Made by a program: the position numbers and the translations under genes
Shown: positions 52,179-61,167 of the stretch, one piece after another
Layout of the letters: the number at the start of each line of letters is the position of its first letter
Position numbering within the stretch: the first letter of the stretch is position 1
The notes under the pieces: generated by a model
What the model was told of the DNA's origin: nothing
Database searches by the model: none
The model's input: only the letters and a program-made list of their open reading frames with translations
From: Bacillus sp. EB106-08-02-XG196
Lineage (GTDB): Bacteria; Bacillota; Bacilli; Bacillales; Cytobacillaceae
NCBI RefSeq assembly: GCF_013396335.1
Contig: NZ_JABWSY010000011.1
Span: forward strand, 158,930-222,929
Direction of reading: 5' to 3'
Length of the DNA: 64,000 nucleotides

Positions 52179-53846
52179 TTATTTTTTCAAATGATAAACA
52201 ATGGACTCGTATGGTCGTAGTTGTATTTCCTTTTCGAGTGGAGCAGAGTCCTCATAATTTGAGAGTAACACAGTTTTTGACCAACCATCAATGTCTAACT
52301 TTACCGGGAGAACATAAGATGTACCATTTCCATAAAAATTATTTATAACTAACAGCATCTCATTTTCCGTTTTTCGAACAAAAGCAAAAATGGATTTATG
52401 ATCTTCAGAAACCATTTCATAATCACCATTCGTGATGACATCATACTCTTTTCGTAATTGAATAAGTTCTTGATAGTGATAAAAAATGGAGGTTGAGTCC
52501 TTTATTGCGGTTTCAGCATTAATTTCTTTATAATTTGCTGCAGTAGGAATCCACGGCGTCCCGGCCGTAAAACCAGCATGTTCACTATTATTCCATTGGA
52601 CAGGAGTACGAGAATTATCCCGTGATTTTTGCTTTAAAATCTCGATAATTTCGTTTTCCGCCATTCCCTCATTTTTCTTAATTCCAAAGATATTAAGTGA
52701 CTCGACATCACGGTAATCCTCAATCTTGTCGAACTTCGGATTGGTCATCCCGAATTCTTCCCCTTGGTAGATATAAGGAGTTCCTTGCATCATATGGAGA
52801 GTCGTCGCAATCATTTTTGCTGATTCTTTATGGTACTGTTGATCATCCCCAAACCTTGAGACCGCACGGGGCTGATCATGGTTGCACCAGAAGAGGGCAT
52901 TCCAGCCACCGCCTCTATTCATTTCAACCTGCCATTCTGACAGAATGTTTTTCAATGCTTGGAAATCAAAATCCGCTTTCGTCCATTTGTCTCCATTTGT
53001 ATAATCCACTTTTAGATGATGGAAGCTGAACGTCATATTGAGTTCTTCTTCACTTGGATTTGTGTACCGAATGCAATTATCGATGGACGTAGATGACATT
53101 TCACCAACAGTCATAATGTCATATTTTGAAAATACGTTTTCGTTCATCTCATGAAGGAACTCATGAATTCTTGGTCCGTCGGTATAAAATTTACGTCCGT
53201 CACTGTCATCGTGAGGGAATTGTTGGTCCTTTGAGATTAAATTAATCACATCCAACCTGAATCCATCGACACCTTTTTTCAGCCAAAAGTGCATCATTTC
53301 ATATAATGCTTCACGGACTTTTGGGTTTTCCCAGTTTAAATCCGCCTGGGTCACATCAAATAAATGGAGGTAGTACTGTCCTGTTGTTTCATCCCATTGC
53401 CAGGCTGATCCGCCAAATTTTGATTCCCAGTTGGTAGGAGGGAGGCCGTCTTTACCATCCTTCCATATATAAAAATCGCGGTATGGATTGTCTTTTGAGG
53501 ATTTTGCTTGTTGAAACCACTCATGTTCAGTGGATGTATGGTTGATGACAATATCCATAATGATTTTGATTCCGCGCTTGTGTGCTTCTGCAAGAAGTTG
53601 GTCAAAGTCAGCCATCGTACCATATTCTTCTTGGATGTTGTAATAGTGGCTTATATCATATCCATTATCTCGCTGGGGGGATTTATAAATAGGAGTAAGC
53701 CAAAGAACATCTACACCTAGCTCCTTTAAGTAGTCGAGCTTTTCGATGATTCCTTGGATATCGCCGGTACCATTACCGGATGTATCATTAAAGCTTTTTG
53801 GATAAATTTGATATACTACTGCTTTTTTCCACCATGATGTTGACAT
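52179..53846 (-). CDS. treA: Alpha,alpha-phosphotrehalase
   Basis: A 555-residue GH13 enzyme: KAVVYQIYPKSFNDTSGNGTGD, DIVINHTS, GVDGFRLDVINLI with the nucleophile Asp, VGEMSS with the acid Glu, and NHDQPRAVSRFGDD. It cleaves trehalose-6-phosphate to glucose and glucose-6-phosphate. ATG 53846 follows GGCAGGTGTG; 12 nt upstream of treR. Confidence 0.94.
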   Translation of the reverse strand: MSTSWWKKAVVYQIYPKSFNDTSGNGTGDIQGIIEKLDYLKELGVDVLWLTPIYKSPQRDNGYDISHYYNIQEEYGTMADFDQLLAEAHKRGIKIIMDIVINHTSTEHEWFQQAKSSKDNPYRDFYIWKDGKDGLPPTNWESKFGGSAWQWDETTGQYYLHLFDVTQADLNWENPKVREALYEMMHFWLKKGVDGFRLDVINLISKDQQFPHDDSDGRKFYTDGPRIHEFLHEMNENVFSKYDIMTVGEMSSTSIDNCIRYTNPSEEELNMTFSFHHLKVDYTNGDKWTKADFDFQALKNILSEWQVEMNRGGGWNALFWCNHDQPRAVSRFGDDQQYHKESAKMIATTLHMMQGTPYIYQGEEFGMTNPKFDKIEDYRDVESLNIFGIKKNEGMAENEIIEILKQKSRDNSRTPVQWNNSEHAGFTAGTPWIPTAANYKEINAETAIKDSTSIFYHYQELIQLRKEYDVITNGDYEMVSEDHKSIFAFVRKTENEMLLVINNFYGNGTSYVLPVKLDIDGWSKTVLLSNYEDSAPLEKEIQLRPYESIVYHLKK

Positions 53847-53925
53847 GATACACACCTGCCTATATTTTTTGAGACGCTAATATGGGAAAGGAGGGAGATG
53901 GTCTCCCTCCTAAAAAATTGGAGTA

Positions 53926-55350
53926 TTACTTTTTAAAAGAAAATTTGTTCATACCAGTTTTTGCAAAGATTACGGTCAAAATGAACGGTAGCACAATCGC
54001 AACTAACATAGCAAATGCAAACATCATCATATGCTGTGGCTGGATAGAAAGGAACCCAGGAAGTCCGCCAACACCAATAGAGTTGGCCATTACGTCACTA
54101 CCTACAGAAATAACTGCCGCTGCTAGAGAACCAATCATAGCCGCAAGGAAAGGGAAGCCGTATTTTAAGTTAATACCGAACATGGCTGGTTCTGTTACTC
54201 CTAAGTAACAAGAAATAGCAGCTGGAATCGATACTTGTTTTTCTTCTTCATTCTTTCGATTGATATAGATCATGGCAAGTACAGCTGAACCTTGTGCGAT
54301 ATTGGATAATGCAATCATTGGCCATAAATTCGTTCCGCCAAGCTCCGACATTAATTGAAGATCAATGGCATTTGTCATATGGTGTAAGCCAGTGATTACA
54401 AGAGGTGCATAAGCAAAACCAAAGATAGCAGCAAATATCCAGCCAAATGCAGAAGTTAAGCTTGAATACACTACATCAGAAATCCATGAACCGATTGTCC
54501 AACCGATAGGACCTAAAACGATATGTGCGATCAATACAGTTGGTATCAATGCTAAGAATGGAACCACAATCATTGAGATGGAATTTGGAACCATTTTTCT
54601 AAGTCTTAATTCTAGGAATGAAAGTACAAATCCGGCCAAAATAGCAGGGATTACTTGCGCTTGATATCCAATCATTTCGATTTCGGCAAAGCCAAAATTC
54701 CAAGTTGGAATAGTTTCTGCACCAGCAACGCCATAGGCATTAAGCAATTGAGGAGAAACTAAGGTAATACCAAGGACGATACCCAGGATAGGGGTAGCAC
54801 CCATTTTTCTTGCAATGGACCATGTGATTCCGACCGGAAGGAAGTGGAATACCGCTTCGCCAATCAGCCATAAAAAAGCATGGACACCAGCCCAGAATTG
54901 GGAAACTTCAACAATGGATTTTGTCCCATCTTCAAGTAATTTAATATCACCAATAACATTTCTAAATCCTAGTATTAAACCTCCCACAACAAGGGCAGGA
55001 ATTAATGGTGTGAAAATGTCTGCTAGATGAGCAATCATTCTCTGCAGCCAATTCATATTTTGCTTTGCTGCAACTTTTGCTTCATCTTTTGTGGTTTCAC
55101 TTACCCCAGCTACTTTAACAAAATCATTATAGAAGGTAGAAACATCATTTCCAATGATTACCTGGAATTGTCCTGCTTGGGTAAAAGTACCTTTTACGGG
55201 TTTAATAGCTTCAATTTTCGTTACATCTGCTTTGCTTGGATCATTTAATACAAAGCGCATTCTGGTTACACAATGGGTAACGGCTGCAATGTTTTCCTTA
55301 CCCCCAACGTGTTCGAGCAGTTCTTTAGCTGACTCTGTGAACTTCGTCAT
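53926..55350 (-). CDS. treP: Trehalose-specific PTS enzyme IIBC
   Basis: A 474-residue protein. The IIB domain has the phosphorylated Cys27 (AAVTHCVTRMRF); the IIC part has about ten membrane helices with GITWSIARKMGATPILGIVLG and VTGLHHMTNAIDLQLM. There is no IIA domain, as in B. subtilis TreP, so a IIA from another PTS is used. It imports and phosphorylates trehalose. First gene of the operon. Confidence 0.94.
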   Translation of the reverse strand: MTKFTESAKELLEHVGGKENIAAVTHCVTRMRFVLNDPSKADVTKIEAIKPVKGTFTQAGQFQVIIGNDVSTFYNDFVKVAGVSETTKDEAKVAAKQNMNWLQRMIAHLADIFTPLIPALVVGGLILGFRNVIGDIKLLEDGTKSIVEVSQFWAGVHAFLWLIGEAVFHFLPVGITWSIARKMGATPILGIVLGITLVSPQLLNAYGVAGAETIPTWNFGFAEIEMIGYQAQVIPAILAGFVLSFLELRLRKMVPNSISMIVVPFLALIPTVLIAHIVLGPIGWTIGSWISDVVYSSLTSAFGWIFAAIFGFAYAPLVITGLHHMTNAIDLQLMSELGGTNLWPMIALSNIAQGSAVLAMIYINRKNEEEKQVSIPAAISCYLGVTEPAMFGINLKYGFPFLAAMIGSLAAAVISVGSDVMANSIGVGGLPGFLSIQPQHMMMFAFAMLVAIVLPFILTVIFAKTGMNKFSFKK

Positions 55351-55454
55351 TACTTTTTCCCCCTATAAGAGACTTGCAGTCTCCAATTCCTTTATATAGT
55401 TTATTATTTCCTTGTATTTACAGGTTGATGTGTACGTTTCAACCTAATTCACAA

Positions 55455-55515
55455 CATGTATATACAAGTCTTTTGATTACGTTTTCATATTAACTTGTAT
55501 ATACAAGGCTGTCAA
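55455..55515 (-). promoter_or_regulatory. tre promoter with two TreR operators
   Basis: On the minus strand TTGACA (55515-55510), 17 nt, TAATAT (55492-55487). The spacer holds the perfect palindrome CTTGTATATACAAG (55494-55507). A second copy, CATGTATATACAAG, lies 39 nt away at 55455-55468. This is the TreR half-site pattern known in B. subtilis, giving direct promoter occlusion. The rest of 55351-55616 shows no gene. Confidence 0.85.
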
Positions 55516-55616
55516 TAAAATAATTTTACAATTAGTAAAATGGTAAGTTATGATTTACTTATTATAGGAGGTTTTATTACAAGTTCATAACTTTTAAACT
55601 TTAACGCTTTAAACTG

Positions 55617-55645
55617 TTGAAAGAATTTTCAAAAAATGCTATGAT
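55617..55645 (+). promoter_or_regulatory. Sigma-A promoter
   Basis: TTGAAA (55617-55622), 17 nt, TATGAT (55640-55645). It would start RNA near 55652, just upstream of a terminator-bounded leader. Confidence 0.65.
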
Positions 55646-55651
55646 GTACTT

Positions 55652-55752
55652 GTTTAAATTCTTCTGAGTTTAGACCTCCTAAAACTGGGGCTTAGCCTTG
55701 ACCACTAAGCTCATCTTTTGCCTTTGACAACTGTTCAAAGGTATTTTTTTGT
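55652..55752 (+). ncRNA. Candidate small RNA or leader attenuator
   Basis: A sigma-A promoter fires into about 100 nt without a gene. The segment holds an unpaired GACCTCCT (complement of the ribosome site AGGAGGT), a hairpin GGGCTTAG/CTAAGCTC (55688-55712), and an intrinsic terminator CCTTTGA/TCAAAGG with seven T (55721-55750). The VOC gene starts 75 nt later. It may be a trans-acting sRNA that covers Shine-Dalgarno sequences, or a leader controlling the VOC gene. No known Rfam class was recognised. Confidence 0.5.
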
Positions 55753-55827
55753 ATTTTGAATAAAAACTCTATTTGGTGAAAAACTAATATATTGTTGCTT
55801 ATTAAAATTTTTAGGAGTGTGTTTAAT

Positions 55828-56238
55828 GTGAAGGGACAAATTACGCCATATTTATCTTTTGATGGGAATGCGAAACAAGCTTTGGAGTTTTATAAAGAAG
55901 TATTAGGGGCTGAAATAATTGGAATCCAAACATTCGGTGAAGCTGATTATCCCACACCGCCAGAAGCGGCTAATCGTGTCATGCATGCAAAGCTAAGTAA
56001 GGGTGACATCTCACTTATGTTTTCAGATACTTTCCCAGGTAAGTCGGTTGTTGTGGGGACCAACGTTTCACTAACGCTTGAGCCTGAAAGTGAAGAGGAG
56101 ATTCAAAGTCTGTATGACGCTCTGAGGAAAGGCGGAAAGGCACTTATGGAGCTGGAGGATACGTTTTGGGGTGCAAAATATGCAAGTGTTCAGGATCAGT
56201 TTGGGGTTATTTGGGAATTGAATTATCAAAAATCTTAA
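55828..56238 (+). CDS. VOC-family protein (PhnB/glyoxalase-like)
   Basis: A 136-residue protein: ITPYLSFDGNAKQALEFYKEVLGAEI and the closing WGAKYASVQDQFGVIWELNY are the beta-alpha-beta repeats of the PhnB-type VOC group. GTG 55828 has TTAGGAGTG 8 nt upstream. The substrate is not predictable. Confidence 0.86.
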   Translation: MKGQITPYLSFDGNAKQALEFYKEVLGAEIIGIQTFGEADYPTPPEAANRVMHAKLSKGDISLMFSDTFPGKSVVVGTNVSLTLEPESEEEIQSLYDALRKGGKALMELEDTFWGAKYASVQDQFGVIWELNYQKS

Positions 56239-56242
56239 TTAC

Positions 56243-56267
56243 AAGCACTTTTCGAAGTGCTTTTTTG
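56243..56267 (+). terminator. Terminator after VOC gene
   Basis: AAGCACTT pairs with AAGTGCTT around TTCG, followed by a T-run. Confidence 0.88.
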
Positions 56268-56269
56268 TT

Positions 56270-56302
56270 TACAAAAAAAAAGAAAGTGGTGGGGCCACTT
56301 TC
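56270..56302 (-). terminator. Terminator for the DCC gene
   Basis: GAAAGTGG (56282-56289) pairs with CCACTTTC (56295-56302). On the minus strand it is followed by a long T-run. Confidence 0.75.
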
Positions 56303-56391
56303 TAAAGGAGGTATTGTATCATGGGTTAATATAATATATGTACCTCTTAGTACAGGCATGTAGTGAACATGTCCCTATTTGCAAATTTTTT

Positions 56392-56784
56392 TTAATCTAA
56401 AAACCTTTTTTTCATTTCCAAGGCAGGCAGCATACAGGTATCCATTTTCCCAAACCATTTGTAACGATTTTTCGCCAAAATGTCATATAGGAAATCTCTA
56501 AAAAAAGTAGGGAGGAATTTAAAGATTGTTAGGTATTTCCAGTTACCATCCAGGTATTTAGAAATGCGTAATGCTGCACTCGATTTTATATAAACTTTTT
56601 CATTTTCAATGACGATCATACTGTCAATTTTATTACTAATCCCGTATTTATTTAAAAGCATCTGTCCGGTTTCACTTTGGAGAGAAGCGAACTTAAAATG
56701 AAAATTCGAATCCCTTTTGATAATGAATTGTACGCCGCTATTACAAAAGTTACATACCCCGTCAAATAATATGATACTTTCCAT
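56392..56784 (-). CDS. DUF393 DCC-family thiol-disulfide oxidoreductase
   Basis: A 130-residue protein: ILFDGVCNFCNSGVQFIIKRD carries the DxxCxxC motif (Cys11 and Cys14), then FKFASLQSETGQ and IKSSAALRISKYL. The family has a thioredoxin-like fold; physiological substrates are unclear. Confidence 0.87.
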   Translation of the reverse strand: MESIILFDGVCNFCNSGVQFIIKRDSNFHFKFASLQSETGQMLLNKYGISNKIDSMIVIENEKVYIKSSAALRISKYLDGNWKYLTIFKFLPTFFRDFLYDILAKNRYKWFGKMDTCMLPALEMKKRFLD

Positions 56785-56941
56785 ACTTCACCCTTTTCCT
56801 TGTTACACAATTCGTTTATAACATTATATAAAAAATCTCAAAATATCGCTTGAAAGAGCAAAATTTTCTTGAGACTCTTTATTTCTATCGTTATAGTTAG
56901 CTTATAGAGACGATGATTGGTTGTTTGAAGGAGAGAGGTCT

Positions 56942-57310
56942 ATGGGTTTTAATCAAGGATTTGATATGTTTTCTATTATGAGTTTGCTTTTTCCAATATT
57001 TTTTATCTTAATATTTGGAATCATCTTCTTTACCTTTTTTAAAGGCATTAAGCAATGGAACTATAATAATAAGCAGCCTAAATTGAATGTTGATGCATTT
57101 GTCGTTTCAAAAAGAGCCCAAGTAAGGGGCGGAGGTAATAACAGCCAAGCAAGTACAAGGTATTTTGTTACGTTTCAGGTCGAAAGCGGTGACAGAATGG
57201 AGCTAATGGTACACGGTTCTGAATACGGTATGCTCGCAGAAGGTGACTTTGGCGAATTAATCTTCCAAGGCACAAGATATCATGGTTTTACCAGGAGACA
57301 ACAAGTTTAA
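56942..57310 (+). CDS. DUF2500 membrane-anchored protein
   Basis: A 122-residue protein with one membrane helix (IMSLLFPIFFILIFGIIFFTFF) and a soluble beta domain (VDAFVVSKRAQVRGGG, RYFVTFQVESGDRMELMVHGSEYGMLAEGDFGELIFQGTRYHGF). The start follows GAAGGAGAGAGG. No function is known. Confidence 0.82.
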   Translation: MGFNQGFDMFSIMSLLFPIFFILIFGIIFFTFFKGIKQWNYNNKQPKLNVDAFVVSKRAQVRGGGNNSQASTRYFVTFQVESGDRMELMVHGSEYGMLAEGDFGELIFQGTRYHGFTRRQQV

Positions 57311-57462
57311 AGGACTTTGTTTTGGATGAAGTTGTATAATATATACCTGAACCAGGTATCACAACAGTTGCTGTCCGCCGTCCGACTAAAAGTATGTCAC
57401 TTTGGGTCGATATTTACAATTATTAGAGGGAAATAAATATTAAACCTCGGCAACTAAATAAA

Positions 57463-57662
57463 TACTGGCGGATAGTCGGAAACACTGGAGGATAGCCAGA
57501 ATTACTGGCGGATGGCCAGAAACACTGGCGGATAGCCAAAAATACTGGCGGATAGCCAGAAATACTGGCGGATAGCCAAAAATACTGGCGGATAGCCAAA
57601 AATACTGGCGGATAATCAGAAATACTGGCGGATGGCCAGAAACACTCTCGGATTACAAAATT
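57463..57662. repeat. Ten 20-nt palindromic tandem repeats
   Basis: Nine units of ACTGGCGGATAGCCA(G/A)AAAY and one degenerate unit, each exactly 20 nt. Each unit holds the small inverted repeat TGGC-GGATA-GCCA. The array is in a 421-nt gene-free gap (57311-57731) and shows variation at the same few positions, with some units identical. There are no spacers, so it is not a CRISPR array. Confidence 0.9.
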
Positions 57663-57689
57663 TCATCCACAATTCCCTAAAACATTCTC

Positions 57690-57724
57690 AAAAAAGAAGA
57701 CCTATTTCAAATTAGAAATAGGCC
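57690..57724 (-). terminator. Terminator for the LysM-M14 gene
   Basis: GACCTATTTC pairs with GAAATAGGCC with a T-run on the minus side, 8 nt past the stop at 57732. Confidence 0.78.
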
Positions 57725-57731
57725 ACCTACA

Positions 57732-58922
57732 TTACATATACAATCCAGCCAAAAAGATTCCTAGTGTCTCCTCATATATCTCGTCAAATTGGGAGAGAGG
57801 GAGGGGGTTGGTTCCGCTGCCGAGCTCGACGGTAAATCCAGGCCGACGCCAATCTTGTATGAACCAATCCTTATATCCAGCATAACTCTCAATGGTTTTA
57901 ACAGGCTGGTAACCACTGACTCTGGCAAACTCGTTAACTAGAATTTCGGATTCAGGAGGTTCGAGGTTTTCGAATCCCCAGTAAATGACTTCACCCTGGG
58001 TATGAAAGGCCAATACTCGTGCAAAATCGCGTTTCCTCGTCAAATCAGCCATCGCAATGGCTTCAGGCTCCGATAAAGGGTGTTCACCTACATAATCTCT
58101 TGGCCCAGGTTGACTAGGATTCCTTGCTTTCTCTAATTCCCAACGGGCAGGGAACTGGTCATTTAGATCAACACCTCTAATATTGGCTTTCCAACCTGAA
58201 AAATCAGTACTGCCCCGATTAAGTTCTATCACTCTATTTCTCCACGTTTCATTTTCAGGAGGACCATTCATGACAAGACTAACACCATCAGGATTAACCA
58301 TTGGTACAAGAGATAGCAGCGTTTGTTGGTATAAAGGTGAGGTAGATAGACCACGAATGGAGCTTCCATTCGTAAGCGATAAACAGTAATCATTTAAAAA
58401 CGTCATTAAGATAGGAGTCGTGATCCATTCATTTGCATGAAATGAAGCATTATAATGAACTCTTTTACCACCATTTCCAATAAGAACTTCGGGAATACGA
58501 TTACCAAGGACTGAATTTCCGGCGTTTGTTACACGGAGAAAGGGGTAAACATTATGCAAACGAGCTACATCATTTATCATTCTGCTGAAATCATAATGCT
58601 GCTTTCCTTGTACCAGCCTCCAGGTTATCCTAAGCGGAACCCTGATGTTTTGCCCCACAGACAGTCGATTCGGATTTATATTAGGGTTAGCAAGCAGTAG
58701 GGCATCAAGTGAAAGATTACGCCTTTGGGCAATCCCCCAAAAAGAATCACCACGTCTAATCTGATAATTCTGTGCAGCAAAACCGGGAATTCGAATCCGC
58801 TGTCCTGCTGCAAGCTGGCTTGGTTCAATATCTCGATTAGAATCGATAATCAGCTGAAGATTTATTCCATACAGTTGGCTGTAATACCATAAAGAATCTC
58901 CTTGCCTCACATAGATATCCAT
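57732..58922 (-). CDS. LysM-M14 gamma-D-glutamyl-meso-diaminopimelate endopeptidase
   Basis: A 396-residue protein without signal peptide. Two LysM domains (residues ~2-46 and ~52-96: VRQGDSLWYYSQLYGI, IRRGDSFWGIAQRRNL) bind peptidoglycan. The M14 domain has ASFHANEW (His and Glu zinc ligands), LAFHTQGEVIYW (third ligand) and FTVELGSG (catalytic Glu). It matches the endopeptidase I/YqgT type that cuts D-Glu-mDAP bonds in spore or vegetative peptidoglycan. A CATACATTC sits upstream. Confidence 0.9.
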   Translation of the reverse strand: MDIYVRQGDSLWYYSQLYGINLQLIIDSNRDIEPSQLAAGQRIRIPGFAAQNYQIRRGDSFWGIAQRRNLSLDALLLANPNINPNRLSVGQNIRVPLRITWRLVQGKQHYDFSRMINDVARLHNVYPFLRVTNAGNSVLGNRIPEVLIGNGGKRVHYNASFHANEWITTPILMTFLNDYCLSLTNGSSIRGLSTSPLYQQTLLSLVPMVNPDGVSLVMNGPPENETWRNRVIELNRGSTDFSGWKANIRGVDLNDQFPARWELEKARNPSQPGPRDYVGEHPLSEPEAIAMADLTRKRDFARVLAFHTQGEVIYWGFENLEPPESEILVNEFARVSGYQPVKTIESYAGYKDWFIQDWRRPGFTVELGSGTNPLPLSQFDEIYEETLGIFLAGLYM

Positions 58923-59019
58923 GTAATCCTCCTGATAGTTATAATTGTATTATTAAGAATGTATGCATCCATGGTGAGCCTTTATGTAAGTTATCATGCT
59001 TTTCTAAGGTAGTCCCACG

Positions 59020-59047
59020 AACAAATAAAGAGTGTCAGGGACACTCT
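59020..59047 (-). terminator. Terminator of the CotB-like/CotH unit
   Basis: AGAGTGTC pairs with GACACTCT around a 3-nt loop, with TTTATTTG on the minus side. It lies past the stop at 59081. Confidence 0.7.
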
Positions 59048-59080
59048 GTAGGTAGTTATGTGGAGAGCTAAACTTATTGT

Positions 59081-59752
59081 TTACGTCATATGGACGGTTT
59101 TGATATGTTGAAGATTTAAAAAGACCGGGTTTCCTTTAGCTGTTGTCAATTCAATGAAATTATTTTTTATTCCCGTGATTTTCCCCATGACGTTCTCGGT
59201 TTCCCCAATATTAAATACAATTAATGTACCAACTAATTTTTCAATCTGGACTTCAAAAGAACGTGCGAATGTTATGTTAGATGGATTAACTGGCAAATTC
59301 GCATTACTTAAACCATAGGGACGCTGGTTATTTGTATACGGAATTAACCATTTTAAGTGATTGAGGGAGATAAACATCGTTTTGTAAATAGGGGAGTAGA
59401 AAACAAAATAATTGTTCATAATGCTGATAATGTAACCGTGAACGGCTTGTTTACTGGTCACATAAATTTCTGTGAAAATCCCCTTTGCTGCCGTAAGGGT
59501 TTTTCGTAATGAAATTTCCTCGCTAGGATTAAATATAGGAGATTGGTCATCTGATAGAGTAATGATTTCATCAATTTCCTCTTTTTTTGGAAACTTCCAA
59601 TTTTGAATATGAACGGTAGGAATGTATAAATAATCGTAACCATTGTAAATAACCCACAAGTCACTGCCGATGTCGATTAAGATTCCGCTGATAGGCTTAT
59701 TTCCTGAGATTTCTAGTTTTATATAGGTACCAATATGGTCTTTTATTTTCAT
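59081..59752 (-). CDS. CotB-like spore coat protein (three SH3-like modules)
   Basis: A 223-residue protein made of three short beta-barrel modules (IGTYIKLEISGNKPISGILIDIG, EIYVTSKQAVHGYIISIMNNYF, EKLVGTLIVFNIGETENVMGKI), the arrangement of the CotB N-terminal region. It has no Ser/Lys tail. The start has AAAGGATGTGAT upstream. It is the last of four coat genes on this strand. The closest partner is the CotB-family protein upstream. Confidence 0.72.
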   Translation of the reverse strand: MKIKDHIGTYIKLEISGNKPISGILIDIGSDLWVIYNGYDYLYIPTVHIQNWKFPKKEEIDEIITLSDDQSPIFNPSEEISLRKTLTAAKGIFTEIYVTSKQAVHGYIISIMNNYFVFYSPIYKTMFISLNHLKWLIPYTNNQRPYGLSNANLPVNPSNITFARSFEVQIEKLVGTLIVFNIGETENVMGKITGIKNNFIELTTAKGNPVFLNLQHIKTVHMT

Positions 59753-59928
59753 TTAATCACATCCTTTCTAGTAAAATGATTCTACAATAAGAGAGGGCCG
59801 CATAATTGGAATCTACTAGGATAGATGCCCTGCTCTTTATTGTAAAATTTTGATGGGATATATTCGGCACTGGAATAGAGAATTTTGGTTTACGGATAAT
59901 CATTTGCTGCCATATGGTAGGGGAGTGA

Positions 59929-61104
59929 TTAAATACGTTTTTGTGATTGATTCCGATTTGGCCACCCAGAAAAGATGGATCTGCGGTCAAAATCACGCAT
60001 TGCTGGTTCACCAGAAAAACGAGATGCCCCAACTTCTTGTGCCTTAGGTTTTTTATCCTCATTTTTACTTTCTACTTGGTTTCTTTTTGTCTTTTCTATT
60101 TTCATTAGAGGATTCGTATCAATCGTTTCTTTTACTTGTTTCACTTTATTAATTAACTCCTGTGAAGATTTCGCACTTACTTCATTTTTCGTTACAGGTT
60201 CAGATTTCTTTTGCTCGCGAACAGGTTGTTTTACTTGGGCCCTTTTATCAATAATGGAACCAGCTGGTTTTTGGATACTTTCTTTATCGTTCTTAACGAT
60301 GTTTTGAATAACCACTTCTGATTTTTGATTTTTAACTTCCTCTTGATGCGTTTGAGGTAATTCAGTTTTTGACCATTTGCCGTCCATATGGCTGTTTTGT
60401 CTTACATTTTGAGGAATGCTCTCATGTGCATTTTGCTTTTTTTCATCTTTTACAATTTTCATGTCATTGCTAATCATTGCGATTGGTAATGAGTTTTTAA
60501 TAGGTTCTGCCCAAACCCTTTTTTCCGTTTCCGGTTCTATTATATTCATTACTACCGGTTGCTGAGGAGTTGATTCCTGTTTCTCGAAAACTTGAGTTTC
60601 CACATAATTGTCGTTTGTATCTTTTGTTTTACTATCTGAAACAGCTGATTCCGTTTCATTTTTGTTTTCCTCTTGTTTTTCTTCTTTCCGATAGCCTTTT
60701 AATATATTTGAAATGTGAGAGATTTTGATTAAAATTCGGTCTTCGCCATTAATCAAGGTAACGAAGTCAGCATCGACAATACTTAAAACGCCGGCAAATG
60801 ATTGCTTATTTAAGCACAGTATAGATACCCATGAATTCTTTAATGAGCTTAATAAGTCCGCTAAACTCTGAGTTTGCATATATTCAGTGGTGATGTCTTC
60901 ACCTTTATATTGTTTCGTATTTTTAGTTATCGCCTGAATTTTGTCAATGCTATAGTAATAGACGTATTCATTTTCATCTTCAATGATAATATGATCGGTC
61001 TCTACGCCCATTAATTTTCCTTTTATAATTTCTTCACCAACGTATAGATTCACATTAAAGCCTTTTAGTAAATCAACAGTTGATGAAAAATTATCTGATC
61101 CCAT
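59929..61104 (-). CDS. CotB-family protein with long disordered tail
   Basis: A 391-residue protein. Residues ~5-135 are two CotB-type modules (VNLYVGEEIIKGKLMGVETDHIIIEDE, WVSILCLNKQSFAGVLSIVDADFVTLI). The rest is disordered, Lys/Glu/Gln-rich, with a patch ARQ... absent and instead a basic end RRSIFSGWPNRNQSQKRI. In CotB of B. subtilis this tail is the Ser-Lys/Arg segment phosphorylated by CotH; here it is Ser-poor by comparison. A coat structural role is likely. Start after AAGGAGG. Confidence 0.75.
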   Translation of the reverse strand: MGSDNFSSTVDLLKGFNVNLYVGEEIIKGKLMGVETDHIIIEDENEYVYYYSIDKIQAITKNTKQYKGEDITTEYMQTQSLADLLSSLKNSWVSILCLNKQSFAGVLSIVDADFVTLINGEDRILIKISHISNILKGYRKEEKQEENKNETESAVSDSKTKDTNDNYVETQVFEKQESTPQQPVVMNIIEPETEKRVWAEPIKNSLPIAMISNDMKIVKDEKKQNAHESIPQNVRQNSHMDGKWSKTELPQTHQEEVKNQKSEVVIQNIVKNDKESIQKPAGSIIDKRAQVKQPVREQKKSEPVTKNEVSAKSSQELINKVKQVKETIDTNPLMKIEKTKRNQVESKNEDKKPKAQEVGASRFSGEPAMRDFDRRSIFSGWPNRNQSQKRI

Positions 61105-61128
61105 TTAAAGTTCCTCCTTAGGGTAAAT

Positions 61129-61156
61129 TTGTCGCTTCTCTTTAGAGAAGCGACAA
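61129..61156 (-). terminator. Internal hairpin between coat genes
   Basis: A perfect 12-bp stem TTGTCGCTTCTC/GAGAAGCGACAA with a 4-nt loop. There is no strong T-run, so it may be a partial terminator or RNA-processing site. Confidence 0.5.
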
Positions 61157-61167
61157 GTGTTTATTTG

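Noticed and set aside
57463..57662. CRISPR array
   Set aside because: Units are contiguous 20-mers without unique spacers, and no cas genes are present.
59757..60062. 101-codon minus-strand frame overlapping the CotB-family gene
   Set aside because: It lies in another frame of the coat gene's 3' end and in the following gap, has no ribosome site and no family resemblance.
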